Part shown: one piece after another, positions 57,801 through 64,000 of the stretch
Layout: each line of letters begins with the position of its first letter
Numbering within the stretch: the first letter of the stretch is position 1
From: Tridacna crocea
Taxonomy: Eukaryota; Mollusca; Bivalvia; Cardiida; Cardiidae
Direction: 5' to 3'
Assembly (NCBI GenBank): GCA_943736015.1
Contig: OX031071.1
Location: 12,062,119 to 12,126,118 of the forward strand
Length of the DNA stretch: 64,000 nucleotides
Made by a program: the position numbers and the translations under genes
Notes under the pieces: generated by a model
Database searches by the model: none
Seen by the model: the letters and a program-made list of their open reading frames with translations, nothing else
Told to the model about the DNA's origin: nothing

Positions 57801-60800
57801 GCAGGTATTGTTTGAATGAATGACTAACCTATTTCCTGAAATGTCTGATTTTTGATAAACGCAAAGGGTCATTTTATGTCATGGCCACGGTCTGTCCCTC
57901 TGCCCACCATTCATCTAGTCGCATTTTCATATGTGCGCAACTCCTACAGTTTTTCATTGCAGTAACTTGCTATTGTCTTAATTACTGAAATGACCACACT
58001 TATTTCAGTTGTCTTCAGAATTGAAATTGATTTTCTCACTGAGTTTTAATTTTTTTTGAGAGCGTTGATAAATATTCTCATTTACAAATTCTGTACTGCT
58101 GGATGTTGTTTATTGAACATGTTTTGTTTTCAGCTTACCTGAGCACAACATACCCAAGATGAGCTATTGTGATGGCCCTTTGTCCGATGTCAGGCGTCTG
58201 TCAACAATTTCTTAAAACATCATCGTCTCCTAAACCACTGGGCCAATTCTAATGATTCTTGACAGGGATGTTCCTTGGGTGAAGCTGTACCAAAGTTGTT
58301 CAAAGAATTGTATTCCACCCATAACTATGGTTGCCATGACAACAAAATGGAAAAAAATGTAAATCTCCTCTGAAACTAGAAGGCTTAGAGCTTTGATATT
58401 TGGTGTGTAGCATCTCCTAGTGAACCTCAGTCAAGTTTGTTCATGTGAAGCCCCTTGTGTCAAAACTGGCACCACCCCAGGGGTCACAAGTTAGAACATA
58501 GGAACAAAGAATGAAATTTTGAAAATTCTTCTTCTTTGAAACTGGAAGGTATATATCTTTGATATTTGGTATGTAACATCTCCAAGTAGACCTCAGCAAA
58601 GTTTGTTCATATCATGCCCGCAGGGTCAAAACTGACCAAGCCCTGAGGGTCACAAATTTGATCATAGGATCAAAGAAGGAAGGCTAAGATTCTTTTTCTC
58701 TGAAACTTGATAGCGTAGAGCTTTGATATTTGACATGTATCATCTTCTAGTTGACTTTTACCAAGTTTTTTCACATGATGTCGTCAAAACTGGCCTGAGC
58801 CGGGGGTTCACAAGTTTGAACATGAAAACTTTAAAATTCTTCTTCTCTGAAAGTGGGAGGTGTAGAACTTCAATATTTGTTACGTATTAAACCTGTTATA
58901 AGTTTGTTGGCATACCTGACTGCAACATGTTTAGTGAGTTCAAAATTGGGTCACCTGGGGCCAAAGACTAGGTCACAAGATCAAATTAAAGAAACACCTT
59001 GTGAACACTCTAGAGACCACATTTATGGCTCAAATGACCTAAATTTTAGTCAGAATATACATCTTGCTGCCATATATGGCACAAACAACCCAAATTTTAG
59101 TCAGAATATACATCTTGCTGACATTTATGGCACAAATGAACAGAATTTTAGGCAGCATATACATCTTGCTGACATTTATGGCACACACGACCCGAAGTTA
59201 AGTCAGCATATACATCTTGCTGACATTAATGGCACACACGACCCGAAGTTAGTCAGCATATACATCTTGCTGACATTAATGGCACACACGACCCGAAGTT
59301 AAGTCGGAATATACATCTTGCTGACATTAATGGCACACACGACCCGAAGTTAAGTCGGAATATACATCTTGCTGACATTAATGGCACACACGACCCGAAG
59401 TTAAGTCGGAATATACATCTTGCTGACATTAATGGCACACACGACCCGAAGTTAAGTCGGAATATACATCTTGCTGACATTAATGGCACACACGACCCGA
59501 AGTTAAGTCGGAATATACATCTTGCTGACATTTATGGCACAAACGACCCGAAGTTTAGTCGGAATATACATCTTGCTGACATTTATGGCTCAAAGGACCC
59601 GAAATTAAGTTAGAATGTTTATCTTGCTAAAATATTGGATGAGATTGAAATTGGGCTACCTGGGGTCATAAACTAGGCCACCAGGTCAAATTTAAGAAAT
59701 ACCTTGTGGGCACTCTAGAGGCCACATTTATTGGTCAATATGCTTGAAAACTGTTCAGAATGACTGTCTTGAAAATTTTTTGATGAGTTCAAAAATGGTT
59801 CACCTTTGGTGAAAAATGCTTCGTCTTTGGTGATAAGGAAGATCATTAGGTCAGTTTGAGAAAATTCCTTTTGGACACTCGAGAGGCCACATTTTTAGTT
59901 CAAATGACTTGACAAATGGTCAGAAATTGAATTATTCCCAGGTAGTGAATTTTTGCCTATTCACTCAAGTGAGCGATCCAGGGCCATCATGGCCCTATCA
60001 TTTAATATTATTTACTCTTTACCCCACAGTCTTGAGTTTGAACAACCCTGAAGGAAAATTCTCTTAAAAACATTGTGGGAGAATGAGAAAATGTTGTTTT
60101 CTACCCTTCCAAAGTCAATTTCCATCATTTAAATGACAATTGAAGTGCTTTCTGCAAATACTTTAGTTTGGACAAGTCTTACTTATTTTTGTGCAGTAAA
60201 GATTTAATCATTTCTAAGATAAAAGAGTCTATGAGAAAAATTGAATGAAAAAACATTACTAGATATGAAGAGTTGCTTCCATCCATATATTTTTTTAAAT
60301 ATTTCATTGCAGTACAGCTATACAGGGCTACTATTGTCCTCTTGTTTTGAACCTATAACATTATACTATGACGTCTTTTCTGTTACAGGACAGTTTTCCA
60401 ATGAGATTTAAAGGAATTCACTACATAAACGAACCAGGTATATTTGACATGATATTTGCCGTTGTGAAACAGTTTATGAAGGAAAAAATATTAAACAGGG
60501 TATGTGTATACTTCATGTTTTATTTCTTAACTCATTACCAAAGGACAACTTTTAAGGCTTGTCCAAATCAAAAGCATTTGCAGACGACAAAATAAAAGTG
60601 ACTGAAAATTTGAAAATTGTTCTGTGAATGGTAGAAAACATTGTGGGTAAAGGAGGAAATGCTGGTTACTAGCATTTTCACCTTTTCCCACAATGTTTTC
60701 TAAAGGCTTCTTTCTCAGGGGCATCAAAAGTAGGGATTGTGTGGTAATGGGTTAACCTTAGACCATATAATCTGGAGTTATAACTCCGAACCAAACAAGA

Positions 60801-62597
60801 GAATTTTAGACTGTTTGAAATTGATGCACTTGCAGAAGACAAAATAAACAGAACTTCATAACTCATTTGTTTCAGCAGAGTAGAAAACATTGTGAGAAAA
60901 TGCTGGTAACCAGCATTTTCTCCTTTTCCCACAATGTTTTCAAAAGGCTTCTATGTATTGGACTAAACAGTGTAAAAAACAGGGAGTGTTTGGTTACTAC
61001 TAGTATATTACCTAAAGAAAAAGGCATTTGAAAACATTGTAGAATGAATAGAACATGCTGTTTACCAACATTTTGAAATGTCCGACTGTTTTCCACACTT
61101 CCAAAAAACAAATTTGATTTTCTGAGTCGTATTTAATTTGTTGTCTACAAATGCTTTCAGTTTGGACCTCACATATAAATTTTTTCATTCAGTAAAGGTT
61201 TAAATTTTTATTCTAACATGATGCTTGAATTCGGTTCTATAAACACAGCGGAACAAAAGTAGTAAAATCAATGTTATTCTATATAGACTGATGTCATTCT
61301 ATATATACTGTCATCATTCTGTTTAAAGTACCAGTAAGTTGTTCAATGGGATATAATCTGCATCCACATTTTTACTCAAAGTATGAACTTTTTTTTATTT
61401 CTTTTAATAGTTGGTCGTGTTAGAATTGAAATAATCTTCATTTATCGTGGTTTATCATTCAGGAGACCGTGTTGTAAATTAATAAACCGCTTGGGTGGTT
61501 GCCTTTTGGATTATATATTTTGCCTCATAACTCACAATTGTGGTTTACTGAATGATAAACCATGATAGAAAGAAGGTTATTTATTGAAAGCATTTAAAGA
61601 GAAGAAATTAAGTGCTACTGAAATGGTGGAATTTATCATTAACTCTTTACCAAACGACAAATTTACAGAATGGTTCAAATTGAAAGCATTTCAAATTTTG
61701 CATACCACAAAATGAATGTGACTATAGAACCGAAATTTGATTTAGGAACGGTAGAAAACATTGTGGGAAAAGGAGAAAATGCTGGTTACCATTTCCCACA
61801 ATGTTTTCAAAAGGCTTCTACCTCAGGGTCATCAGAAGTCGTCATTGTGTGGTAAAGTGTTAATTGGCCAGGAAACATTGTGAGAGCAGGAGAATCATTA
61901 TGTTTGTTATTGGTGTTTTTCCATTTGAACAATGCTCTCAAAAGTCTTCTTTCTCAGGGCCCTACAATATTTGTAAGCTTTCCACAAATATACAAATTTC
62001 AGTAAGAATATGTCTGTATTTGAATTTTCAGATACATTTCCATGGCAACAAGGTTCATGAGCTCACAGAGTATATCGACATAGAACATCTACCTTCAGAT
62101 TATGGCGGCAGTGGTCCGCCTTACTCCAATGAGGTAAGATTTTAGTGGTTTTGTTAGCTCCACTGGCCAAAGACCAGCGGGCTTATGTCATTGCCTGGTG
62201 TCCGTCGTGCATCCGTTTGTCCGTGTGTGCACCTGTCCATGATTTTAGTGGTTTTATTATGGTGAAAAGACAAATTGCTGGTAACTATGTTTCTGATCCT
62301 ATTCCCACAATGTTTTCAACCCTGAACTCTTTGCCAAATAACAAAATTTTTGGCTTGTCCAAATCGAAAGCATTTGCAGATGACAAAATAAAAGTGACTG
62401 AAAATTGTATTGGCATTCGCATGGGATGTTCTTATTTGTAATTACAGGAATGGAAGACTATTTTACTCACATCAGAGGGGCAGTTTGAGGAGGATTCAAA
62501 GTATTGTATGACAGATTCAGCCAGTTCACATGAGATCTCTGTGAAGGAGGAAGCTTTAGACTGTATGGCTGGTTCCTACAGAAACAAGGATATTTAG
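45675..62597 (+). CDS. TTPAL: Alpha-tocopherol transfer protein-like CRAL-TRIO protein with duplicated exon 4
   Basis: Exons: 45675-45876 (ATG 45726), 48652-48891, 50800-50876, 52397-52513 (4a) or 57688-57804 (4b), 60389-60499, 62032-62133, 62448-62597 (TAG 62595-62597). With one exon 4 the coding length is 948 nt, about 315 residues, close to the family's roughly 280-340. An N-terminal CRAL-TRIO_N helix region (KPEWRSRDIQALRDM, RTDDAYLLRYLRAKKFDYDR) precedes the CRAL-TRIO lipid-binding domain from about residue 95 (LPHRDKLGRRVIVFRPGRWD; SFPMRFKGIHYINEPGIFD; LPSDYGG). Established knowledge: these cytosolic proteins carry tocopherol or other hydrophobic ligands, and alpha-TTP uses basic residues in the FP-K-V-R-GIHLINEP segment for phosphoinositides; here R and K occupy that place. 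TTPAL is preferred because of the PEWRxRDxQALRDM start; clavesin or alpha-TTP are alternatives. Odd points: an in-frame TGA at 45870-45872 and two exon-4 versions. Confidence 0.87.
45942..46168 (-). mobile_element. Palindromic MITE, diverged
   Basis: Core expanded with CTTACAGTCTACC; the stem base AACCTTGTGAG pairs with CTCATAAGGTT. Confidence 0.68.
46512..46740 (+). mobile_element. Palindromic MITE
   Basis: Core near 46599; ends CGTTTGGTAAAGGGTTAA. Confidence 0.76.
47100..47844 (+). mobile_element. Helentron/HINE-like element, 3' part
   Basis: Diverged units of about 165-175 bp (GGTCAGATTTTGAAATAATT, TCTTCTCTGAAAC) end in ATTCAGGTTAGCGATCC, hairpin AGGGCCATCTTGGCCCT and CTTGTTTGG. The 5' end is not resolved. 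Confidence 0.62.
48061..48288 (+). mobile_element. Palindromic MITE, subfamily C
   Basis: Stem base CACTGTGGG/CCCACAGTG and core TTGCTCGTAACGAGCAA, both fully paired. Confidence 0.82.
48350..48580 (+). mobile_element. Palindromic MITE upstream of TTPAL-like exon 2
   Basis: TTAA both ends; core partly degraded. Its right end lies 72 bp before the exon acceptor. Confidence 0.75.
48652..48891 (+). CDS. TTPAL: TTPAL-like exon 2: CRAL-TRIO_N helices and start of lipid domain
   Basis: 240 nt, acceptor ttgtttttcag, donor gtaagg, phase 1 both sides. It contains LQIRTDDAYLLRYLRAKKFD, the hallmark of the CRAL-TRIO N-terminal helices, then NLRPSAVKHVLDAGITGVLP and RDKLGRRVIVFRPG, the first strand of the lipid-binding fold. 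Confidence 0.9.
48925..49981 (+). mobile_element. Relic of a Helentron/HINE-like element in intron 2
   Basis: Diverged units of the AACTTGGTCAGAATRTT / GGTCAAAAAGAAGGTCA type, ending TTATTCAGGTGAGAGC and CTCTTGTTTTC. It has been invaded by a MITE fragment (49355-49486) and a SINE (49598-49895). Confidence 0.55.
49598..49895 (+). mobile_element. tRNA-derived SINE, most complete copy
   Basis: Head GGTAACTTAGTTGGTTGCGT and B box GGGTTCAATCCCTGG, body GGATTCATTCCTCTCTCATGG, GCTTGGAAAGAAAATTGTGT, tail CACCATACAATAAAATG. Confidence 0.72.
50192..50440 (+). mobile_element. Palindromic MITE with duplicated left terminus
   Basis: The terminal motif CTTTACCNCACARTYCYGACTTT occurs twice (50196 and 50226); core GCTGGTAAGCAGC. 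Confidence 0.72.
50498..50776. mobile_element. Palindromic MITE with two unlike-orientation flanks, abutting exon 3
   Basis: Both flanks are of the CTGCAAATGCTTTG/CATCTGCAG type, as if two left halves were joined at the core; it ends 24 nt before exon 3. Confidence 0.7.
50800..50876 (+). CDS. TTPAL: TTPAL-like exon 3
   Basis: 77 nt, acceptor attttacag, donor gtaaga, phase 1 in and 0 out. It encodes GRWDPGQYSLDDIFKTNFLT followed by LSKLVE. Its acceptor is only about 24 nt downstream of the right end of a TTAA MITE (ends 50776), so the MITE supplies or abuts the branch-point region. Confidence 0.87.
51218..51580. mobile_element. MULE-like element, 363 bp, with 9-bp target duplication
   Basis: About 70-bp terminal inverted repeats beginning CATCCTCGGATACCCC, flanked by GGCGACCTG at 51209-51217 and 51581-51589. 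The interior is two tandem units of about 104 bp (GCCGCCGAARATCGATACGA ... CGGCCAGCGGTAAAGCGA). Long inverted repeats and a 9-bp duplication are typical of Mutator-like elements. Confidence 0.8.
51887..52115 (+). mobile_element. Palindromic MITE, full length
   Basis: TTAA both ends; the core right arm reads CTCCTTTACCCACAATG. Confidence 0.78.
52163..52356. mobile_element. Foldback MITE, 'AGCTCCAGATAGAGGGAGTG' family (copy 3)
   Basis: Inverted ends with GAGGGAGTGATAG / ATCACTCCCTCTATCTGGAG and an inner repeat around GTACTCATTAGAACCGTCTC. It ends about 40 bp before exon 4a. Confidence 0.75.
52397..52513 (+). CDS. TTPAL: TTPAL-like exon 4a (first of two alternative versions)
   Basis: 117 nt, 39 codons, phase 0-0, acceptor atcttgtag, donor gtacca. 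It begins EDETQITGVIMIIDMAGLGF and ends SPFYAKKISSLLQ. This is the CRAL-TRIO segment matching TQ.NGI..I.D..G....H/A....P..AKKI..LL in alpha-TTP-type proteins and contributes to the ligand pocket. It is 59% identical (23 of 39, counted by eye) to exon 4b. Confidence 0.87.
52580..53029 (+). mobile_element. Outer palindromic MITE interrupted by another copy
   Basis: The left part ends CTGCAAATGCTT at 52759; the remainder TTTAGTCTAGTCTAAAATTT to GGTAAAGGGTTAA continues after 52988. Confidence 0.85.
52760..52988 (+). mobile_element. Nested palindromic MITE demonstrating TTAA duplication
   Basis: An intact copy with TTAA at 52760-52763 and 52985-52988; deleting it and one TTAA restores the outer MITE. 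Stem base compensated (CACTGTGGG/CCCACAGTG). Confidence 0.88.
53260..54558 (+). mobile_element. Palindromic MITE split by a Helentron-like element
   Basis: Left half runs to CATTTTCTCCTTTTTT (53367); the right half resumes with CCACAATGTTTTCTACCC (54439). Confidence 0.82.
53368..54438 (+). mobile_element. Helentron/HINE-like element with ~150-bp units
   Basis: 5' TAGCTCTACTGGCTTTCAGC hairpin, CCGTCCGTCCGTC tract, about six units (CTTGTTTACGCGATAAAGTC, TTTGTTTATCTCATCAATAG, ATGGGAAAAGTAGCCATTTC), 3' GCCAGTAGAGC and hairpin AGGCCCTTCAGGGCCT. Confidence 0.78.
54559..55061. other. Intronic interval without recognisable feature
   Basis: No repeat copy, exon or RNA gene is evident between two MITEs. 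Confidence 0.4.
55062..55289 (+). mobile_element. Palindromic MITE, subfamily B
   Basis: Core TTGCTCGTGATGAGCAA; flanks match the 4184 and 28601 copies. Confidence 0.8.
55323..55551 (+). mobile_element. Palindromic MITE, full length
   Basis: TTAA both ends; core near 55413. Confidence 0.8.
55799..56027 (+). mobile_element. Palindromic MITE inserted near the end of an older copy
   Basis: TTAA both ends; the preceding 55665-55798 is a truncated copy stopping at CAAATGCTTTGAA. Confidence 0.78.
56307..56533 (-). mobile_element. Palindromic MITE, subfamily C
   Basis: Same as the 6641 and 48061 copies in inverse orientation; core perfectly paired. Confidence 0.82.
57147..57374 (+). mobile_element. 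Palindromic MITE nested in an older copy
   Basis: TTAA both ends; flanks CATTGTGGGAAAAGGAAAAC and CTGCTTTTCCCACAATG are the two core arms of the interrupted copy (about 57020-57455). Confidence 0.78.
57688..57804 (+). CDS. TTPAL: TTPAL-like exon 4b (second alternative version)
   Basis: 117 nt, 39 codons, phase 0-0, acceptor catgtacag, donor gtattg. It begins EEETQIRGIIMLNDLKGVGF and ends SPFHAKRIMNLLQ. Length, phase and alignment with 4a are exact, and no frame damage is visible, so both copies look functional. Inclusion of both would keep frame but duplicate a pocket strand and helix, so mutually exclusive use is expected. Confidence 0.85.
58133..60002 (+). mobile_element. Helentron/HINE-like element with 51-bp array
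   Basis: 5' AGCTTACCTGAGCAC, diverged long units, then a 51-bp array, and 3' CACTCAAGTGAGCGATCC with AGGGCCATCATGGCCCT. It lies in the intron between exons 4b and 5. Confidence 0.72.
59030..59610 (+). repeat. 51-bp tandem array, about 11 units
   Basis: Unit core ACATTAATGGCACACACGAC, CCGAAGTTAAGTCGGAATAT, ACATCTTGCTG. Because 51 is a multiple of three, frames stay open on both strands (for example 59253-59531 minus); these are not genes. Confidence 0.85.
60389..60499 (+). CDS. TTPAL: TTPAL-like exon 5: conserved INEP segment
   Basis: 111 nt, 37 codons, phase 0-0, acceptor ctgttacag, donor gtatgt. It encodes DSFPMRFKGIHYINEPGIFD then MIFAVVKQFMKEKILNR. The F-K-GIHYINEP motif is one of the most conserved stretches of alpha-TTP/TTPAL/clavesin proteins; the R-F-K basic pair sits where phosphoinositide-contacting residues lie in alpha-TTP (family knowledge). 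Confidence 0.9.
60527..60755 (-). mobile_element. Palindromic MITE immediately after exon 5
   Basis: TTAA both ends; starts 28 nt after the exon end. A diverged copy follows at 60783-61000. Confidence 0.78.
61446..61566. mobile_element. Short inverted-repeat element (GTGGTTTATCATTCAG), copy 1
   Basis: Ends GTGGTTTATCATTCAG and CTGAATGATAAACCATG are inverted; interior shares TTTTGCCTCATAACTCAC with 63746-63898. Confidence 0.65.
61639..61862 (-). mobile_element. Palindromic MITE with shortened right core arm
   Basis: TTAA both ends; the right arm lacks AGCATTTTCTCC. Confidence 0.74.
62032..62133 (+). CDS. TTPAL: TTPAL-like exon 6: end of CRAL-TRIO domain
   Basis: 102 nt, 34 codons, phase 0-0, acceptor tgaattttcag, donor gtaaga. 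It encodes IHFHGNKVHELTEYIDIEHL then PSDYGGSGPPYSNE. LPxxYGG is the typical C-terminal signature of the CRAL-TRIO domain. A 5' fragment of a Helentron-like element begins about 20 nt after the donor. Confidence 0.9.
62154..62330 (+). mobile_element. 5' fragment of a Helentron/HINE-like element
   Basis: TTAGCTCCACTGGCCAAAGA hairpin start and CCGTCGTGCATCCG; truncated. Followed by a MITE fragment (62330-62403). A second fragment without its 5' end lies at about 62884-63330. Confidence 0.6.
62448..62597 (+). CDS. TTPAL: TTPAL-like exon 7: C-terminal tail and stop
   Basis: 150 nt, acceptor gtaattacag, phase 0. It encodes EWKTILLTSEGQFEEDSKYC then an acidic/serine-rich tail ending SYRNKDI and TAG. 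The tail is weakly conserved in the family; the W near its start matches the common W-x-x-x-L/I pattern. 3' UTR follows. Confidence 0.83.
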   Translation, partial: EWKTILLTSEGQFEEDSKYCMTDSASSHEISVKEEALDCMAGSYRNKDI

Positions 62598-63451
62598 ATA
62601 GCTGGTTCCCACAGGAACATATAAATTAGCTCATTACGACTGGCAGACAAGCTCATTAGCTTCGCTGTTTTCAGAGAAAACTTCAACATATTGCCATAGT
62701 GCTGGTTGTCTGCATTGTTGTCCTGCTGCAAAAAGTTTGACATTTTATTACAGTATCTGCGTCATTTGTACAGATATTTACTGAACTCTTTACCACACAT
62801 TCCTGAGTTTTGGCCAAGAATGCAATTTAGTATTGTTAAGAATAATAACACTACGGCAAGACTGTAATGTAGAATATTGAATGCCGGACTTATGTCATGG
62901 CCCGTTGTCCGTCGTCTGTCCGTCCGTCCGTCCGTGTGTGCGTTAACTTTTTCTTTAAACATCTTCTTCTCTGAAACTACCCATTCAATTTTGATGAAAC
63001 TTCACAGAAATTATCCTGTCATGGTCTTCTTCAGAATTTCTTGAAAGAATTTAATTCCTTCGAAAACTCATGGCAACGAAACTGAAAAATTTTGAAAATC
63101 TTTGAAAATCTTCTTGTCTGAAACCGTAAAGCCTAGGGCTACCAAATTTTGCATGTAGCTTTATCTAGTGGACCTCCACCAAGTTTCTTCAAATTATAGC
63201 CCTTGGGTCAAAATTGGCCCGGCACCGGGGGTCACAAGTTTTACATGGGCTTATTTAGGGAGAACTTTAAAATTCCTCTTCTACCTAGACATAGGGCCTA
63301 GGGCTACCAAATTTGGCATGCAGGGGTAAAGCATGGAGAGTAAAGTAATGCTTAAACCTGGGTTCCAAGGATGCTAATAGATAGACATTGTCAAGTTTAT
63401 AAAGTCCTATATTATTGCAGATAAGAAGAATTTTTATTTTCAGAAACACCT

Positions 63452-63613
63452 ATCTCTTTACCACACAATCCTGACTTTGAAAGACCCTGAGAAAGAAGCC
63501 TTTTTAAAAAGGAGAAAATGCTGGTAACCAGCATTTTCTCCTTTTCCCACAATGTTTTCAGGATTCTTTCTCAAGGTCGTAAAAACTTTGGATTGTTTGG
63601 TAAAGAGTTAAAC
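63452..63613. mobile_element. Palindromic MITE hybrid
   Basis: Both flanks are of the CTCTTTACC / GGTAAAGAG type with short arms; core near 63531 intact. Confidence 0.7.
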
Positions 63614-63745
63614 TCATTTTGCTAAATCAAAGCCAGTAATTTCATAACATCATTGCAGATTTGTTCAAAATACTTCACAAGGTTTATGGCATGTAGATCA
63701 AAGAGCCGGATAGTATGTTCTAAATGATATTGTTCTACTTAAGAA

Positions 63746-63898
63746 ATAATCATCTATCTATCCTGGATTATTGTTCAATAACCACATTTGCCAGTTATGA
63801 CGCACAATAAATAATCCATGTGGGCAATAGCCCAAGTGGTTTATTCATTGCGCCTCATAAGTCACAGTATGGTTTATTGAATGATAAACCATGATAAA
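63746..63898. mobile_element. Short inverted-repeat element, copy 2
   Basis: Shares GCGCCTCATAAGTCACA and GGTTTATTGAATGATAAACC with the 61446 element. Confidence 0.6.
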
Positions 63899-64000
63899 AA
63901 GAAGATTATTTTGATTCTAAAATGACCAATGCTTAATGAAAGGAAAACAAGTTCAAACTTAGACTAAACATGCGAATGAAGATTATGTTCCATTGAATAA

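Noticed and set aside
58853..59302. 149-codon plus-strand ORF
   Set aside because: Lies wholly within a Helentron-like element and its array; codons reflect repeat units.
59253..59531. Repeat protein on the minus strand (NFGSCVPLMSARCIF units)
   Set aside because: Product of the 51-bp array inside a Helentron-like element; an equally open frame exists on the other strand.
829..63613. CRISPR-like array of palindromic repeats
   Set aside because: Repeats are dispersed at irregular spacing, bounded by TTAA, in an intron-bearing eukaryotic sequence; they are MITEs.

Overview
This is eukaryotic, intron-rich, AT-rich DNA dominated by mobile elements. Short GT-AG exons with metazoan domain signatures, tRNA-derived SINEs, minisatellite-bearing rolling-circle-like elements and very dense MITEs suggest a mollusc, probably a bivalve (inference; there is no species marker in the window).

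Two protein-coding genes can be read, both on the + strand. (1) About 14.18-25.18 kb holds six 3'-terminal coding exons of an ASAP-type ArfGAP: a proline-rich region followed by a C-terminal SH3 domain. Its BAR, PH, ArfGAP and ankyrin exons are not visible and should lie upstream of the window. (2) About 45.68-62.60 kb holds a complete CRAL-TRIO lipid-transfer gene of the alpha-tocopherol-transfer-protein-like (TTPAL) type. Exon phases close perfectly (948 nt using one copy of exon 4), and the gene carries two same-length, same-phase, divergent versions of exon 4, which looks like mutually exclusive splicing of part of the lipid-pocket wall. The 3' end of its first coding exon contains an in-frame TGA. 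The genes sit in tandem; nothing suggests a shared pathway.

Most of the remaining sequence is repeats. A TTAA-flanked MITE family of about 230 bp, with a nearly perfect 33-bp-armed palindrome in its middle, is present in several dozen complete or broken copies, including three sequence subfamilies. Other elements have inserted into these copies: a 156-bp-array element (10.1-11.6 kb), a hAT-like element (23.3-24.6 kb), an 8-bp-TSD foldback element (34.4-35.6 kb) and Helentron-like elements (for example 53.4-54.4 kb). Helentron/HINE-like elements with subterminal inverted repeats, a 3' GGGCC hairpin and internal minisatellites lie at 14.6, 17.1, 26.9, 27.8, 47, 49, 53.4, 58.1 and 62.2 kb. There are also a MULE-like element (51.2 kb), SINEs and further foldback families.

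MITE-poor blocks are at 22.1-22.9 kb and 41.3-45.3 kb. The second lies just upstream of the TTPAL-like start and contains CCAAT-type motifs, so it is the best place to look for that gene's promoter and noncoding first exon. For the repeat copies, the strand given is a family convention: '+' means the end reading TTAACCC..CACACAATCC is on the left.
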